A stretch of DNA of 64,000 bases from Bryobacteraceae bacterium (lineage in GTDB: Bacteria; Acidobacteriota; Terriglobia; Bryobacterales; Bryobacteraceae), in assembly GCA_019748195.1 (NCBI GenBank), contig JAIEPW010000106.1, forward strand, positions 1 through 64,000, written 5' to 3'. The notes under the pieces are model-generated. The model searched no databases. It saw only the letters and a program-made list of their open reading frames with translations, and was not told the origin of the DNA. This document shows positions 53,798 through 62,443 of this stretch, piece after piece (positions within the stretch are counted from its first letter, which is position 1; the number at the start of each line of letters is the position of its first letter). A program made the position numbers and the translations under genes.

Positions 53798-54970
53798 ATG
53801 CACTGGCTCCTGTTGTTTGCGCCGTTATTGGTTGCACAAGCTCCGGCCGATGCCGAATCCTGGCGGCAAGTCCAGCGGGCGCCGGTGGTGGAACCCGTGC
53901 CGGCCCGGCCCGGCTTTTATCGGGTCACGTTTCTGTACCGCGCCCCGGAAACGGCGCGCATACGGCTGGATTCGGGAGCCGTGGCCGCCGTGGGGAACGG
54001 ATTGGGCAAGAGCCTGGACGTCTTGAGTGAACTGAAGCCCACGCCGGGCACGGGCGTGCACACGCTGAGCCTGGAGCTGCCGGCGAACCTTCGCATCGGT
54101 TATCGCTTCGAGATCGCGGGGGTTCGCGACCCGGTGCTCGATCCCCTGAATCCGCACGTGTACATGAAGGAGACACGCTTTGCCGAATCCCTGCTCGAGT
54201 TGCCGGAGGCGCCTGCACAGCCGTGGCGGGAGAGGAAACCAGCCGGCCGGTGGGAGAAACACGAGGCGCCGAGCATGGCGCTGGGCCGGCCGCAGACCAT
54301 CTGGGTGTACACACCCGCGGGATACATGCCAACGGGCCCGCGGCACGCCGCGATCGTCGCCATGGACAGCGTTTCCTTCGGGCAGGTGCTCCCGGCCGAT
54401 CGCGTACTGGACCTGCTGATCGAGCAAGGCCGGCTGCGGCCCGCAATTCTGGTTGCCACACCCGACCTGGCGGCGGCGCGCGAGCAAGAATCTTACGAGC
54501 CCGCGGTCCAGTTCCTGGCGCGGGAACTGATGCCGTGGGTCCGTTCCAAGTACCGCGTGTCGGAGCGCGCGGAGGACGTTGTCATCGCCGGGATCAGCCG
54601 CCGGGGCATGGTGGCCGCATACGCCGCGTTCCGCCGGCCGGAGGTGTTCGGCGGGGTGCTCGCGCTGTCGGGCGCTTTCTACTGGAAACCACCGGGGACC
54701 GCGGAGTTCGAGTGGCTCGCATCGCTTGTGGCATCCGAACCGCGCAGGCGCGTGCGCTTCTATCTGGGCGCGGGCACACTGGAAACCATCCTGACATCCA
54801 CCAATGCGGGGCACTACCCGCTTTCCACCAGCCGGCACCTGCGCAACGTGTTGCGGGCCAAGGGCTATCCAGTCACGCTGACGGAGTTCCCCGGCGCGCA
54901 TTCTCCAGTGAACTGGCAGGATCAGCTCGCAGCGGGTTTCGAAGCTCTGCTGCCGCGGCGTGGACGGTAG
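53798..54970 (+). CDS. Secreted esterase, enterochelin-esterase/esterase-D-like
   Basis: This is 390 residues with a signal peptide (MHWLLLFAPLLVAQAPA). An N-terminal Ig-like/carbohydrate-binding domain (about 20-120) precedes the hydrolase domain with QTIWVYTPAGY, AIVAMDSVSFG, the nucleophile motif GISRRGM and a late His in EFPGAHSPVNW. The elbow GxSRRG, instead of the GxSxGG of the cytoplasmic relative at 11467-12519, is unusual but keeps the Ser. The substrate is unknown. Confidence 0.88.
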   Translation: MHWLLLFAPLLVAQAPADAESWRQVQRAPVVEPVPARPGFYRVTFLYRAPETARIRLDSGAVAAVGNGLGKSLDVLSELKPTPGTGVHTLSLELPANLRIGYRFEIAGVRDPVLDPLNPHVYMKETRFAESLLELPEAPAQPWRERKPAGRWEKHEAPSMALGRPQTIWVYTPAGYMPTGPRHAAIVAMDSVSFGQVLPADRVLDLLIEQGRLRPAILVATPDLAAAREQESYEPAVQFLARELMPWVRSKYRVSERAEDVVIAGISRRGMVAAYAAFRRPEVFGGVLALSGAFYWKPPGTAEFEWLASLVASEPRRRVRFYLGAGTLETILTSTNAGHYPLSTSRHLRNVLRAKGYPVTLTEFPGAHSPVNWQDQLAAGFEALLPRRGR

Positions 54971-55116
54971 GAGCCGGTTCGGTCCGGCGCGGATTGGGCG
55001 CCCGGATCACAAGCAGAATCAACATCTTCGACGTGCGTTCCCGAATTCACAGGAAATTGACTTCCAGTTGACCAAACTGGGGCGAAGATCGCGCGTAATA
55101 GATAGTGAAGGCAGTC

Positions 55117-55284
55117 ATGCAACGCAATCCGGTTCGAATACGGGAAATCTTGAAGCGGCCGGCCGCGCCGGCCGGCGAGCGGCGGTGCGCTGACTGCGGT
55201 CAGGAAATTCCGGAGGAGCACCTGGCGGAGAATCCCGGCGCCGATCGCTGCGTCGTGTGCGAGTTCGCGCTCGAAGCGGCATAA
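55117..55284 (+). CDS. 55-residue protein with a DksA/TraR-type C4 zinc finger
   Basis: ATG 55117 to TAA 55284. After an Arg/Pro-rich lead the sequence CADCGQEIPEEHLAENPGAD (then RCVVCE) reproduces the spacing of the DksA/TraR C-terminal zinc finger: CxxCG, a polar RL-like segment, PxAxxCVxC. It lacks the coiled coil that DksA inserts into RNA polymerase, so it may be a stand-alone finger with another role. A short inverted repeat CCAGTT/AACTGG (55064-55080) lies upstream. A strong terminator follows 13 bases after the stop. Confidence 0.78.
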   Translation: MQRNPVRIREILKRPAAPAGERRCADCGQEIPEEHLAENPGADRCVVCEFALEAA

Positions 55285-55297
55285 ACCAGACCAGAAC

Positions 55298-55330
55298 AAA
55301 GGGCGGCGTCCGAGGACGCCGCCCTTTCTT
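55298..55330. terminator. Bidirectional intrinsic terminator
   Basis: A perfect stem of 13 base pairs (AAA plus GGGCGGCGTC at 55298-55310 with 55315-55327) has the tetraloop CGAG. T-rich sequence follows on both strands. It serves the small zinc-finger gene on the plus strand and the molybdenum hydroxylase operon on the minus strand. Confidence 0.9.
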
Positions 55331-55346
55331 ACTTTCGATCCCGCTT

Positions 55347-57488
55347 CTACGCCTTCTTCAGATCCACCGGCATGGAGCGGAGCCGTTTGCCCGTGGCCGC
55401 GAAGATCGCGTTGGCGATGGCCGGGGCGACAATTGGAACCACCGGCTCGCCCGCGCCGCCGGGAGGCGCGTCGGACTTGATGATGTCGATGTCGAACGCG
55501 GGCGCCTCGTTCATGCGGACCATCGGGTAGTCGTGGAAGTTACTCTGGACCACGCGCCCGTTCTGGATGGTGACCTCGTTCTTCATCGCGCTCATGGCGA
55601 AGATCACGCTGGACTCGAATTGCGCGGCGAGCGTGTCGGGGTTGACGTACTGGCCGACGTCCATCGCGCCGGTCACCTTGTGAACCTTGTAGCCGTTGGC
55701 GTCCACCGAAACCTCGGCGACCAGGGCCGTGTAGGATCCGAAGGCAGTACAGCAGGCGATGCCGCGGAAGCGCCCCTTGGGAGCGGGCTTGCCCCAACCG
55801 GCTCGGGTGGCCGCGCTTTGCAGCACGGCCTTCAGGCGGCGGGCGTCGAAAGTGTCGCCGGCGGTCTTGACCTCGGCGCGATCGAGCAGCGCGATACGGG
55901 CCTCGTACGGATCCTTGCCGGCGAGGGCGCACAGCTCATCGAAGAAGCACTCCTCGACGAAGTTCGTCTGGGAGTGGTACACGCTGCGCCACCAGCTTAC
56001 GGGGATCCCGTTGTTGGCTTGCACGTAGGCGAGCTTCACGTTGGGAATGTTGTACAGGTTCACCATCTGGCGCGATACCTGGGGATCGTTGCCGTTGCGC
56101 ACCGGGAATCCGAGCGAGGCGAAGATGGAGGGGCACACCATGGTATGGCCCCAGGCGGTGATATTGCCGGAAGCGTCCACCGCGCCCGACATCTTGTGCA
56201 GGCTCGCCGGGCGATAGTGGGAGTGCTGCATGTCGTCTTCGCGCGACCAGATGACCTTCACGGGTTTGCCGGTCTTCTGCGAGGCGAGCACCGCTTCCTG
56301 GGCGTAGTCATCGAGCAGGCGGCGTCCGAACCCGCCGCCGAGCAGCGTGATATGGACCTTTACTTTCTCGGGCGGGATCGCGAGCATCTTGGCGACGTTG
56401 GCGTGCACCGTGTTCGCCACCTGGGTGGGCGCCCACAGTTCGGCCTCGCCGTTGCGGACCCAGGCAGTGCAGTTGCCGGGTTCCATGGGCGAATGCGCTT
56501 CGTAGGGAACGGTGTACTCGGCTTCCAGCTTCCTGGCGGCGGCGCCCATTGCCTGATCGACGCTGCCGTCGTTGCGGTTGACGACAGCTTCTTTCTTGGC
56601 GAGTTCGCGGAAGGTATTCCAGATGCCGTCCTGGGTCAGCTTGGCGACATCGCCTTCGTCCCAGACGACGGTGAGCGCCTTGCGCGCTTCCATCGCGTTC
56701 CAGTAGCCATCGGCGACGACGGCGATCTTGGAATCGGAGAGCTGGACGACATCGACGACGCCGCGCATGGCCTTGGCCTTGGCGGCATCGAAGCTCTTCA
56801 CCTTGCCGCCGGGCACGGGGCAGCGGGCGACGACGGCGGTGACCATGCCGTCGATCTTGAAGTCCATGCCGAACTTCGCCGAGCCGTTGACCTTGGCGGG
56901 GATGTCGACGCGCGGCATCTTCTTGCCGATGTAGCGGAAATCCTTGGCGTCCTTGAGCTTGGGCTCGGCGGGGGCCTTCTGCTTGGCGGCGGACTCGGCG
57001 AGTTCGCCGTAGGAGAGCTTCTTGCCGCTGGAATGCAGCACGTTTCCGTTCTCGGCGCGGCATTCCGCGGCGGGAACGCCCCACTTTTCGGCCGCGGCCA
57101 GGACCATCATTTCGCGCGCGGCAGCACCGGCGCGGCGGAGGTTGCGCCAGCTTCCCTTGACGCTGTCGGAGCCGCCGGTGGACTGGCTGCCGTACTTCTT
57201 GTTGTCGGCGTCGCCCTGGACCACCTTGACCTTGGTCCAGTCGGCTTCCATTTCGTCGGCGAGGATCGTGGGCAGGGCGGTCATGACGCCCTGGCCCATT
57301 TCGCTCTTGGCGAACACCAGGGTGGCGACGCCGTCGGCGCCCACGCCAAGCCAGGCATTGGGCTGGAAGGCGGCGTCCGCCGTCTGAGCTTTCCCGGTTC
57401 CCAGGGCGAAGCCGAGGTACAGTCCCGCGCCCGCGCCGGGGACGATCTTGAGAAAATCGCGGCGATCAACATTCATGATGCGGCTCAT
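55347..57488 (-). CDS. Molybdenum hydroxylase large subunit (isoquinoline 1-oxidoreductase beta-like)
   Basis: This is 713 residues with a twin-arginine signal near the start ([18 protein letters not shown]), so it is exported folded with its cofactor. Xanthine-dehydrogenase-family motifs are [12 protein letters not shown] for the molybdopterin site and the C-terminal [10 protein letters not shown] with the catalytic Glu. Substrates are typically N-heterocycles or aldehydes; the exact one is unknown. The gene overlaps the stop of the iron-sulfur subunit gene (ATGA). No FAD subunit is present, so electrons probably go to a cytochrome, as in other two-subunit enzymes. In-frame ATG 57476 is an alternative start. 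Confidence 0.94.
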   Translation of the reverse strand: MSRIMNVDRRDFLKIVPGAGAGLYLGFALGTGKAQTADAAFQPNAWLGVGADGVATLVFAKSEMGQGVMTALPTILADEMEADWTKVKVVQGDADNKKYGSQSTGGSDSVKGSWRNLRRAGAAAREMMVLAAAEKWGVPAAECRAENGNVLHSSGKKLSYGELAESAAKQKAPAEPKLKDAKDFRYIGKKMPRVDIPAKVNGSAKFGMDFKIDGMVTAVVARCPVPGGKVKSFDAAKAKAMRGVVDVVQLSDSKIAVVADGYWNAMEARKALTVVWDEGDVAKLTQDGIWNTFRELAKKEAVVNRNDGSVDQAMGAAARKLEAEYTVPYEAHSPMEPGNCTAWVRNGEAELWAPTQVANTVHANVAKMLAIPPEKVKVHITLLGGGFGRRLLDDYAQEAVLASQKTGKPVKVIWSREDDMQHSHYRPASLHKMSGAVDASGNITAWGHTMVCPSIFASLGFPVRNGNDPQVSRQMVNLYNIPNVKLAYVQANNGIPVSWWRSVYHSQTNFVEECFFDELCALAGKDPYEARIALLDRAEVKTAGDTFDARRLKAVLQSAATRAGWGKPAPKGRFRGIACCTAFGSYTALVAEVSVDANGYKVHKVTGAMDVGQYVNPDTLAAQFESSVIFAMSAMKNEVTIQNGRVVQSNFHDYPMVRMNEAPAFDIDIIKSDAPPGGAGEPVVPIVAPAIANAIFAATGKRLRSMPVDLKKA

Positions 57489-57967
57489 TCGGCGCCTCCC
57501 GTGGAAGCCGCGCCGGTCTTGGCGGCGCGGAGAATGGCTTTCTTAATTCGCGGATACGTGCCGCAGCGGCAGATGTGTCCGCTGAGCGCCTGATCGATGT
57601 CGGCCTCGGTGGGGTTCGCCTTCTTGGCGAGCAGCGCCGAGGCGGTCATGATCATGCCGGACTGGCAGTAACCGCATTGCGGAACCTGTTCGGCGATCCA
57701 GGCCTGCTGCACCGGATGATTCGACGCCGCCGACAGGCCTTCAATGGTGGTGATTTTCTTGCCCACCGCGGCGGTCACGGGCGTGACGCAACCGCGGATG
57801 GGTTGTCCGTTCAGATGCACGGTGCAGGCTCCGCATTGCGCCATGCCGCAGCCGAACTTGGTGCCGGTCATGTTGAGGGAGTCGCGAAGCACCCAGAGAA
57901 TCGGGGTGTTCGGACTGACGTCGACGGTCATCGGCTTGCCGTTGACGGTTAGCTTGTATTCAGGCAT
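57485..57967 (-). CDS. [2Fe-2S] subunit of the molybdenum hydroxylase (IorA/CoxS-like)
   Basis: This is 160 residues. The ferredoxin-type cluster motif [15 protein letters not shown] and the second cluster motif [11 protein letters not shown] ... [10 protein letters not shown] are complete. It passes electrons from the molybdenum centre. It has no signal peptide of its own, so it is expected to be co-exported with the Tat-tagged large subunit encoded downstream. Confidence 0.95.
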   Translation of the reverse strand: MPEYKLTVNGKPMTVDVSPNTPILWVLRDSLNMTGTKFGCGMAQCGACTVHLNGQPIRGCVTPVTAAVGKKITTIEGLSAASNHPVQQAWIAEQVPQCGYCQSGMIMTASALLAKKANPTEADIDQALSGHICRCGTYPRIKKAILRAAKTGAASTGGAE

Positions 57968-58306
57968 GGAATCTCCTAGCGTAAGGGTCCGTGCAGTTAT
58001 GGTATCACCGGGCTTGTATGAGGGGAACGTAAAGGATCTTCAGCACTAGGCGGGGTGGGGCAGACACACTACGGCCCTGCGGAAGAGCCGTACGCGCCGC
58101 CCCCGTTAGCCGGGGGCGGCCTTTGCGAACGAGTTTTCGGTGCGGGATCGATCCCGGCTTAAGAAGCAGGCTGGCCAGCCCGTCGCGCTTCGGACATGGT
58201 TGTAGCACGAAGGAGCCTTGCATCGCGGGCAGGGTCCCGCGCAAGTGATTGCGGGGACGGCAAATCGAGTTCGAATTGGCGCGTGACTGGGATAGACTGA
58301 GTTGCC
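57968..58306. other. Gene-free, palindrome-rich gap
   Basis: This is 339 bases between divergent genes. I find no credible protein frame. There are four compact inverted repeats within 150 bases: GCCGCCCCCG/CGGGGGCGGC (58096-58120), CGGGATCGATCCCG (58143-58156), GGCTGGCCAGCC (58169-58180) and CGCGGG/CCCGCG (58224-58241). None has a T-run, so they are not evident terminators. They could form a structured RNA or be protein-binding sites. Confidence 0.4.
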
Positions 58307-58945
58307 ATGCCGCCGCGAATGCTTTTGGGGCTGTCGGTTTGCGCGAGCCTTATTTACTTCGTCACGATTCCGTGGCATCCGTTTCCGGGAAGCGTGGCGC
58401 TGAAGGGTTTGAGTGTCGCGCCGCTGGCGGTGCTGGCGTTTGTTTCCGGGGCGCCGCTGCTGGGCGCGGGGCTGGCATTCGGCAGCCTGGGCGATGTGCT
58501 TTTGGACCTGCGGCCGGGCCTCTTTGTCTTCGGCCTGGGTTCGTTTCTGATCGGGCACCTGATCTACATCGCGGCATTCCGGCGATTGTGGCCCGGGGGT
58601 CCGGCGGAGGGGCGCGAGCGGATCCGGATGCTGGCGGTGGTCGCGTTCAGCGGCGCTTTCGTGGGGCTGTTGTGGCCCGGTTTAGGCGACCTGGCGATCC
58701 CGGTTGCGCTGTATGTGGCGGCGATCACGGCGATGGTGCTGGCGGCGATCCGGACCCGGCTGCCGGAACCCTGGCTGGCGGCGGGGGCGATTCTGTTCCT
58801 GTTCTCGGACGCGGTGCTGGGGATGAACCGGTTTCGGGGGCCGGTTCCGTATCGCGACTGGATTGTCTGGTGCACATATTACCTGGGACAGGTTGGCATC
58901 GCGCTGGGGTATTTGCGCGCCGTTGGCGGTCATTCTCGCGTATAG
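58307..58945 (+). CDS. YhhN-family membrane protein (lysoplasmalogenase-like)
   Basis: This is 212 residues with seven or eight membrane helices. Family hallmarks are ALKGLSVAPLAVLA near the N-terminus, FGSLGDVLLDL, FLIGHLIYIAAF and LFLFSDAVLGMNRF. Animal relatives (TMEM86) hydrolyse lysoplasmalogens; the bacterial substrate is unclear. The YbaY lipoprotein gene starts nine bases after it. Confidence 0.93.
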   Translation: MPPRMLLGLSVCASLIYFVTIPWHPFPGSVALKGLSVAPLAVLAFVSGAPLLGAGLAFGSLGDVLLDLRPGLFVFGLGSFLIGHLIYIAAFRRLWPGGPAEGRERIRMLAVVAFSGAFVGLLWPGLGDLAIPVALYVAAITAMVLAAIRTRLPEPWLAAGAILFLFSDAVLGMNRFRGPVPYRDWIVWCTYYLGQVGIALGYLRAVGGHSRV

Positions 58946-58953
58946 TGAAGGGC

Positions 58954-59379
58954 ATGAATCGCGTAATTACCGGCCTGGCGCTCGTTGTGGCGATTCTGGC
59001 CGGGTGCGCCCGCACGGTGAAAATGGAGTCCCCCGCGCCGAAGCTGATCCATGTCTCGGGCTCGGTCAGCTACCGGGAGCGGATGGCGCTTCCGCCGAAC
59101 GCGCTGGTGGATGTCCGGCTGGTGGATACGTCGGCGGAAGGCGGACCGGCGGAGATCGCGCGGGACGTGATCGAAGCGGCCGGCAAGCAGCCTCCTTACG
59201 CTTATTCGCTGTCCTACCATCCGCGCGAGATCGTCGCCGAGCACAACTACGTGGTGCAGGCGCAGATCGCGGTGGAGGGGCGGGTGTGGTTCCAGAGCCA
59301 AACGCCGGCGCCGGTGATCACGAAGAACAACCCCATCACCGCGGACCTGGTGCTGGCGCGCGCTTCCCAGAATCCCTAG
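58954..59379 (+). CDS. YbaY-family lipoprotein
   Basis: This is 141 residues with a lipoprotein signal ending LAGC. The body shows the YbaY pattern: VSGSVSYRERMALPPNALVDVRLVD (landmark), PPYAYSLSYHPREI, HNYVVQAQIAVEGRVWF and TPAPVITKNNP. It is expected to be a small periplasmic beta-sandwich anchored to a membrane; the role is unknown. AAGGG lies just before ATG 58954. It sits between the YhhN and diacylglycerol-kinase-like genes, and all three concern the envelope. Confidence 0.88.
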   Translation: MNRVITGLALVVAILAGCARTVKMESPAPKLIHVSGSVSYRERMALPPNALVDVRLVDTSAEGGPAEIARDVIEAAGKQPPYAYSLSYHPREIVAEHNYVVQAQIAVEGRVWFQSQTPAPVITKNNPITADLVLARASQNP

Positions 59380-59389
59380 CCCGCGGGCG

Positions 59390-60751
59390 ATGGCGAATCG
59401 TCACCCAGCGGGACGAAGGATCGCGGCGGCGGTGGCGCTTCTGGCTCAGGCGGTCCTGTTTCTGCAGCTTGTGGATCTGGCGGTCTTCCGTACCGAAGAA
59501 CTGATTCTGCTGCTGGCCACGATGCTGCTGCTGGGGAAGGCGGCGTTTTGGGCGTTGATCGGCCGTGCGGCGAAGCGGTGGGCGGCGGTGGTGGTGGGCA
59601 TTCTGGCGGCGGTGGGGCTGGCGGCGCAGTGGCTGATCGAGGGTCCAGGAACGCTGGCCCGTCAAGCAGCACTGCTGCTGACGTCGGCGATTTTTCTGAT
59701 CGCGGTGTGGTGGGTGCGGTCCACGCGGGGAGGCGGGTCGCTGCAGGCGCTGACGGTGGTGCCTGCGCCGGGGCCGGCGAACAACGCCATCCTGTTGATC
59801 AATCCACAGTCGGGCGGCGGCCGGGTGGAGACGGCGAAGCTGGAGGCCGCGGCGCGTACGCTGGGGATCGACACCTTCGTGCTGCCAAAGGGGGGCGATC
59901 TGGCGGCGGTGGCGGAGCGGGCGTGCACGGGCGGCTACGATGCGGTGGGGATCGCGTCCGGCGACGGGTCGTTAGGCGTGGTGGCGGCGGCGGCGATGCG
60001 GCACGGCCTGCGCTTTGTGTGCGTTCCCACCGGGACGTTGAATCACTTCGCGCGGGATCTGGGGCTGGATCGCGACGATCCGATCGGCGCGCTGGCGGCA
60101 TTTCGCGGCGAGGAGCGGCGGATCGACGCCTGCCGCGCGGGGAATCGCGTGTTTCTGAACAACGCATCGTTCGGAATTTACGCCGAGATCGTGCATCAGC
60201 CGGATTACCGCGAGAATCGCGTGGAGGCGATCCGGCGGGTATTCGCGAGTTTCGCGGCGGGCGAGCGCCGCGACTTCGATCTGCGATTCCAGAGCCCCGG
60301 CGGCGGGGTTGTAGACGGCGCGTTCCTGCTGCTGGCGGGCAACAATCGGTACGATTTTCTGGGCCTGCACGATTTCGGCGAACGCTCCCGGCTGGATGAC
60401 GGATTCCTGGACATTCTGGCGCTGGAATCGGGCGATCCCGACACGCTGGAGCGGCTGGCGGACTCGCTGCTGCTGGCGCGGCCGGGTCCGGACTGGATGC
60501 GCTGGGATGCGACCAGGCTGGTGGTGGAATCCGCGGGCGGCAAAGTACTGGCGGGTGTGGACGGAGAAGCGGTGGAGTTCGAAACGCCGCTGACCGTCGA
60601 GGTGCTGCCGGGCGCGCTTCGGGTGATGACGCCGGCCGGGACGCCGGCGCAGCGTGCGCACGCGCCCCCACCGTTCAGCGCCGCGTCGATCGCCGAGTTG
60701 CTGCGGGTGGCGGCGGGACGGGATCAGGCGCCCGGATCGGGCCAGCGGTAG
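59390..60751 (+). CDS. Diacylglycerol-kinase-like protein with N-terminal membrane domain
   Basis: This is 453 residues. Three or four membrane helices (about 10-110) precede a lipid-kinase catalytic domain with LINPQSGGGRVE, a nucleotide loop SGDGSLG (the family consensus is GGDGT, here Ser for the first Gly), PTGTLNHFARDLGL and a C-terminal beta domain with VDGEAVEF. The fusion of membrane helices to a cytoplasmic kinase suggests action on a membrane lipid. Overlap with the convergent phosphoesterase gene is 28 bases. Confidence 0.88.
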   Translation: MANRHPAGRRIAAAVALLAQAVLFLQLVDLAVFRTEELILLLATMLLLGKAAFWALIGRAAKRWAAVVVGILAAVGLAAQWLIEGPGTLARQAALLLTSAIFLIAVWWVRSTRGGGSLQALTVVPAPGPANNAILLINPQSGGGRVETAKLEAAARTLGIDTFVLPKGGDLAAVAERACTGGYDAVGIASGDGSLGVVAAAAMRHGLRFVCVPTGTLNHFARDLGLDRDDPIGALAAFRGEERRIDACRAGNRVFLNNASFGIYAEIVHQPDYRENRVEAIRRVFASFAAGERRDFDLRFQSPGGGVVDGAFLLLAGNNRYDFLGLHDFGERSRLDDGFLDILALESGDPDTLERLADSLLLARPGPDWMRWDATRLVVESAGGKVLAGVDGEAVEFETPLTVEVLPGALRVMTPAGTPAQRAHAPPPFSAASIAELLRVAAGRDQAPGSGQR

Positions 60752-61629
60752 ACGTCATGTTCGTCCAGGGCGTAATGCGCGCCGTCCCAGCGGCCGCGCC
60801 GCGCGGCGGCGCGGGTTCCGTTCACATCGAAGCACCAGAAGCCTTCGACGAAATCCTGGGTCGCGCTGCCGGCGCAGAACAAGGGCGCGGGGTTGTCGGG
60901 CAGGCGCACGGAGTAGCATTCGTGGACGTGTCCGAAGAGGATCGCGCCGCGGCGGATGCCGCGGCACACGGCGAGGAACTCGTCGGCGTTGCGGAGGCCG
61001 TGGGTGTAGCGGTCCGGCGATCCGTCCTTCAGACGGGGCGCGTAATGGGTGAGCACGAAGACAAAGCGATCGCGCAGGCGCGGGTCGTCGAGAGCGCGCG
61101 CCAGGGCGTCGAGTTGGGACACCGGGATGCGGCCGCTGGCCTTCCAGGGATTGGGATTGGGGCGGGCGCTGTTCACGGCCACGACGGCGGCGTTTTCTCC
61201 GATGAGGCGGATCACGGGCCAATGCGCATCCACCTTATAGTCGGCCAGGTCCGAGGCGAGCGTATCGCCGAAGTGCCTTTCGAAGCGGCGGTCGCGGACG
61301 CCGTCAGGCATGTAGACATCGTGATTGCCGGGGATGGCGATGAAGCCGAGGGGCGCGGCCATCAGGGGGTGCACGGCGAGGCGGGCGTCCGCCAGTTCGG
61401 GATCGGTGCCGAGCGCGGTGAAGTCGCCGGTGCAGAGGATGAGGTCCACGGCGTTCTCCACGCGGAAGCGATCCAGCTCCACCATCTTCTGCTTGACGCG
61501 GCTAAAGGTACGGCGGCGGCCCATCAGCAGGTGAGCCGCGCCGATCAGCCGCTTGCCCGGCCAATCGCCCCAGGGGACTTCGCCGAGGGGCACGCCCAGG
61601 TGGATGTCGCTGAAGTGGAGCACGCGCAT
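60724..61629 (-). CDS. Calcineurin-like metallophosphoesterase
   Basis: This is 301 residues. All five blocks of the binuclear metal site are present: FSDIHLG, CTGDFTALG, IPGNHDVY, LTHYAP and FGHVHECY. There is no signal peptide, so it is cytoplasmic. The family acts on phosphomonoesters, phosphodiesters or nucleotides. It follows larB by four bases, so it is the second gene of that transcript, but nothing links it to nickel-pincer synthesis. Confidence 0.93.
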   Translation of the reverse strand: MRVLHFSDIHLGVPLGEVPWGDWPGKRLIGAAHLLMGRRRTFSRVKQKMVELDRFRVENAVDLILCTGDFTALGTDPELADARLAVHPLMAAPLGFIAIPGNHDVYMPDGVRDRRFERHFGDTLASDLADYKVDAHWPVIRLIGENAAVVAVNSARPNPNPWKASGRIPVSQLDALARALDDPRLRDRFVFVLTHYAPRLKDGSPDRYTHGLRNADEFLAVCRGIRRGAILFGHVHECYSVRLPDNPAPLFCAGSATQDFVEGFWCFDVNGTRAAARRGRWDGAHYALDEHDVYRWPDPGA

Positions 61630-61633
61630 GGCT

Positions 61634-62380
61634 CTAGGCCCGGTTGATCAGGCTGGCCACATAGCCGCCGCCGAATCCGTTGTCGATGTTCACCACGCTG
61701 ACATTGGACGCGCAGGAGTTCAGCATCCCGAGGAGCGCGGCCAAGCCGTGGAAGCTGGCGCCGTAGCCGATGCTGGTGGGCACGGCGATCACGGGACAGG
61801 AAACCAGGCCGCCGACGGCGCTGGGCAGCGCGCCCTCCATGCCGGCGCAAACGACACAAACCTTGGCCGAAAACAGGCGTTCGCGATTTTGCATCAAGCG
61901 ATGGATGCCGGCGACGCCGACATCGCTGATGAGATCCACCTGGTTGCCCATGACCTCGCAGGTGACGTAGGCCTCCTCGGCAACGGGCAGATCGCTGGTG
62001 CCGGCGCACACCACGGCGATGCAGCCCTTGCCGCGGACGGCGCGGTCCCGCCAGACACGAACGGTTCCCGACGCGGCGAAATACTCGGTTTCCGGAGCGA
62101 GGCGGCGGACAAGTTCCGCGACTTCCGGGTTGGTGCGCGTGATGAGGAGATTGCTGGAGTTGTCGAGCAGGCGGGAAGCGATGGCTTCGATCTGCGCGGC
62201 CTGTTTGCCAAGCCCGAAGATCACCTCCGGCATGCCGTGGCGGAGGGCGCGGTGATGGTCCACCTTGGCGAAGCCGAGGTCCTCGAAAGGCAGGTGGCGA
62301 AGCCGCTCCATGGCCTGCTCGATATCGAGCCGGCCTTCGCGGACTTGTTCAAACACCCGCCGAAGCTGATCCTGATCCAT
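61634..62380 (-). CDS. larB: Nickel-pincer cofactor biosynthesis protein LarB
   Basis: This is 248 residues. The C-terminal half is related to PurE/AIR carboxylase, and LarB carboxylates and hydrolyses nicotinic acid adenine dinucleotide to start pincer cofactor synthesis. Family features are [42 protein letters not shown] and [24 protein letters not shown] (landmark). The full length is present. Its functional partner larE is at 23231-24079; larC and the target racemase are not in the window. Confidence 0.94.
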   Translation of the reverse strand: MDQDQLRRVFEQVREGRLDIEQAMERLRHLPFEDLGFAKVDHHRALRHGMPEVIFGLGKQAAQIEAIASRLLDNSSNLLITRTNPEVAELVRRLAPETEYFAASGTVRVWRDRAVRGKGCIAVVCAGTSDLPVAEEAYVTCEVMGNQVDLISDVGVAGIHRLMQNRERLFSAKVCVVCAGMEGALPSAVGGLVSCPVIAVPTSIGYGASFHGLAALLGMLNSCASNVSVVNIDNGFGGGYVASLINRA

Positions 62381-62443
62381 TCCCTACGAATCTAGCAGGG
62401 AGTTTCACCGGGCCGCGGCGGCGGGGGATTTGCGTGCTGGGGA

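Noticed and set aside
58096-58120. Ten-base-pair GC hairpin as an intrinsic terminator
   Set aside because: It has no T-run on either strand, and both flanking genes diverge from the gap, so no transcript needs to end there.
58005-58244. A 79-codon minus-strand frame in the 58 kb gap
   Set aside because: Composition is unlike the local genes, there is no ribosome binding site, and it spans several palindromes, so I do not count it as a gene.
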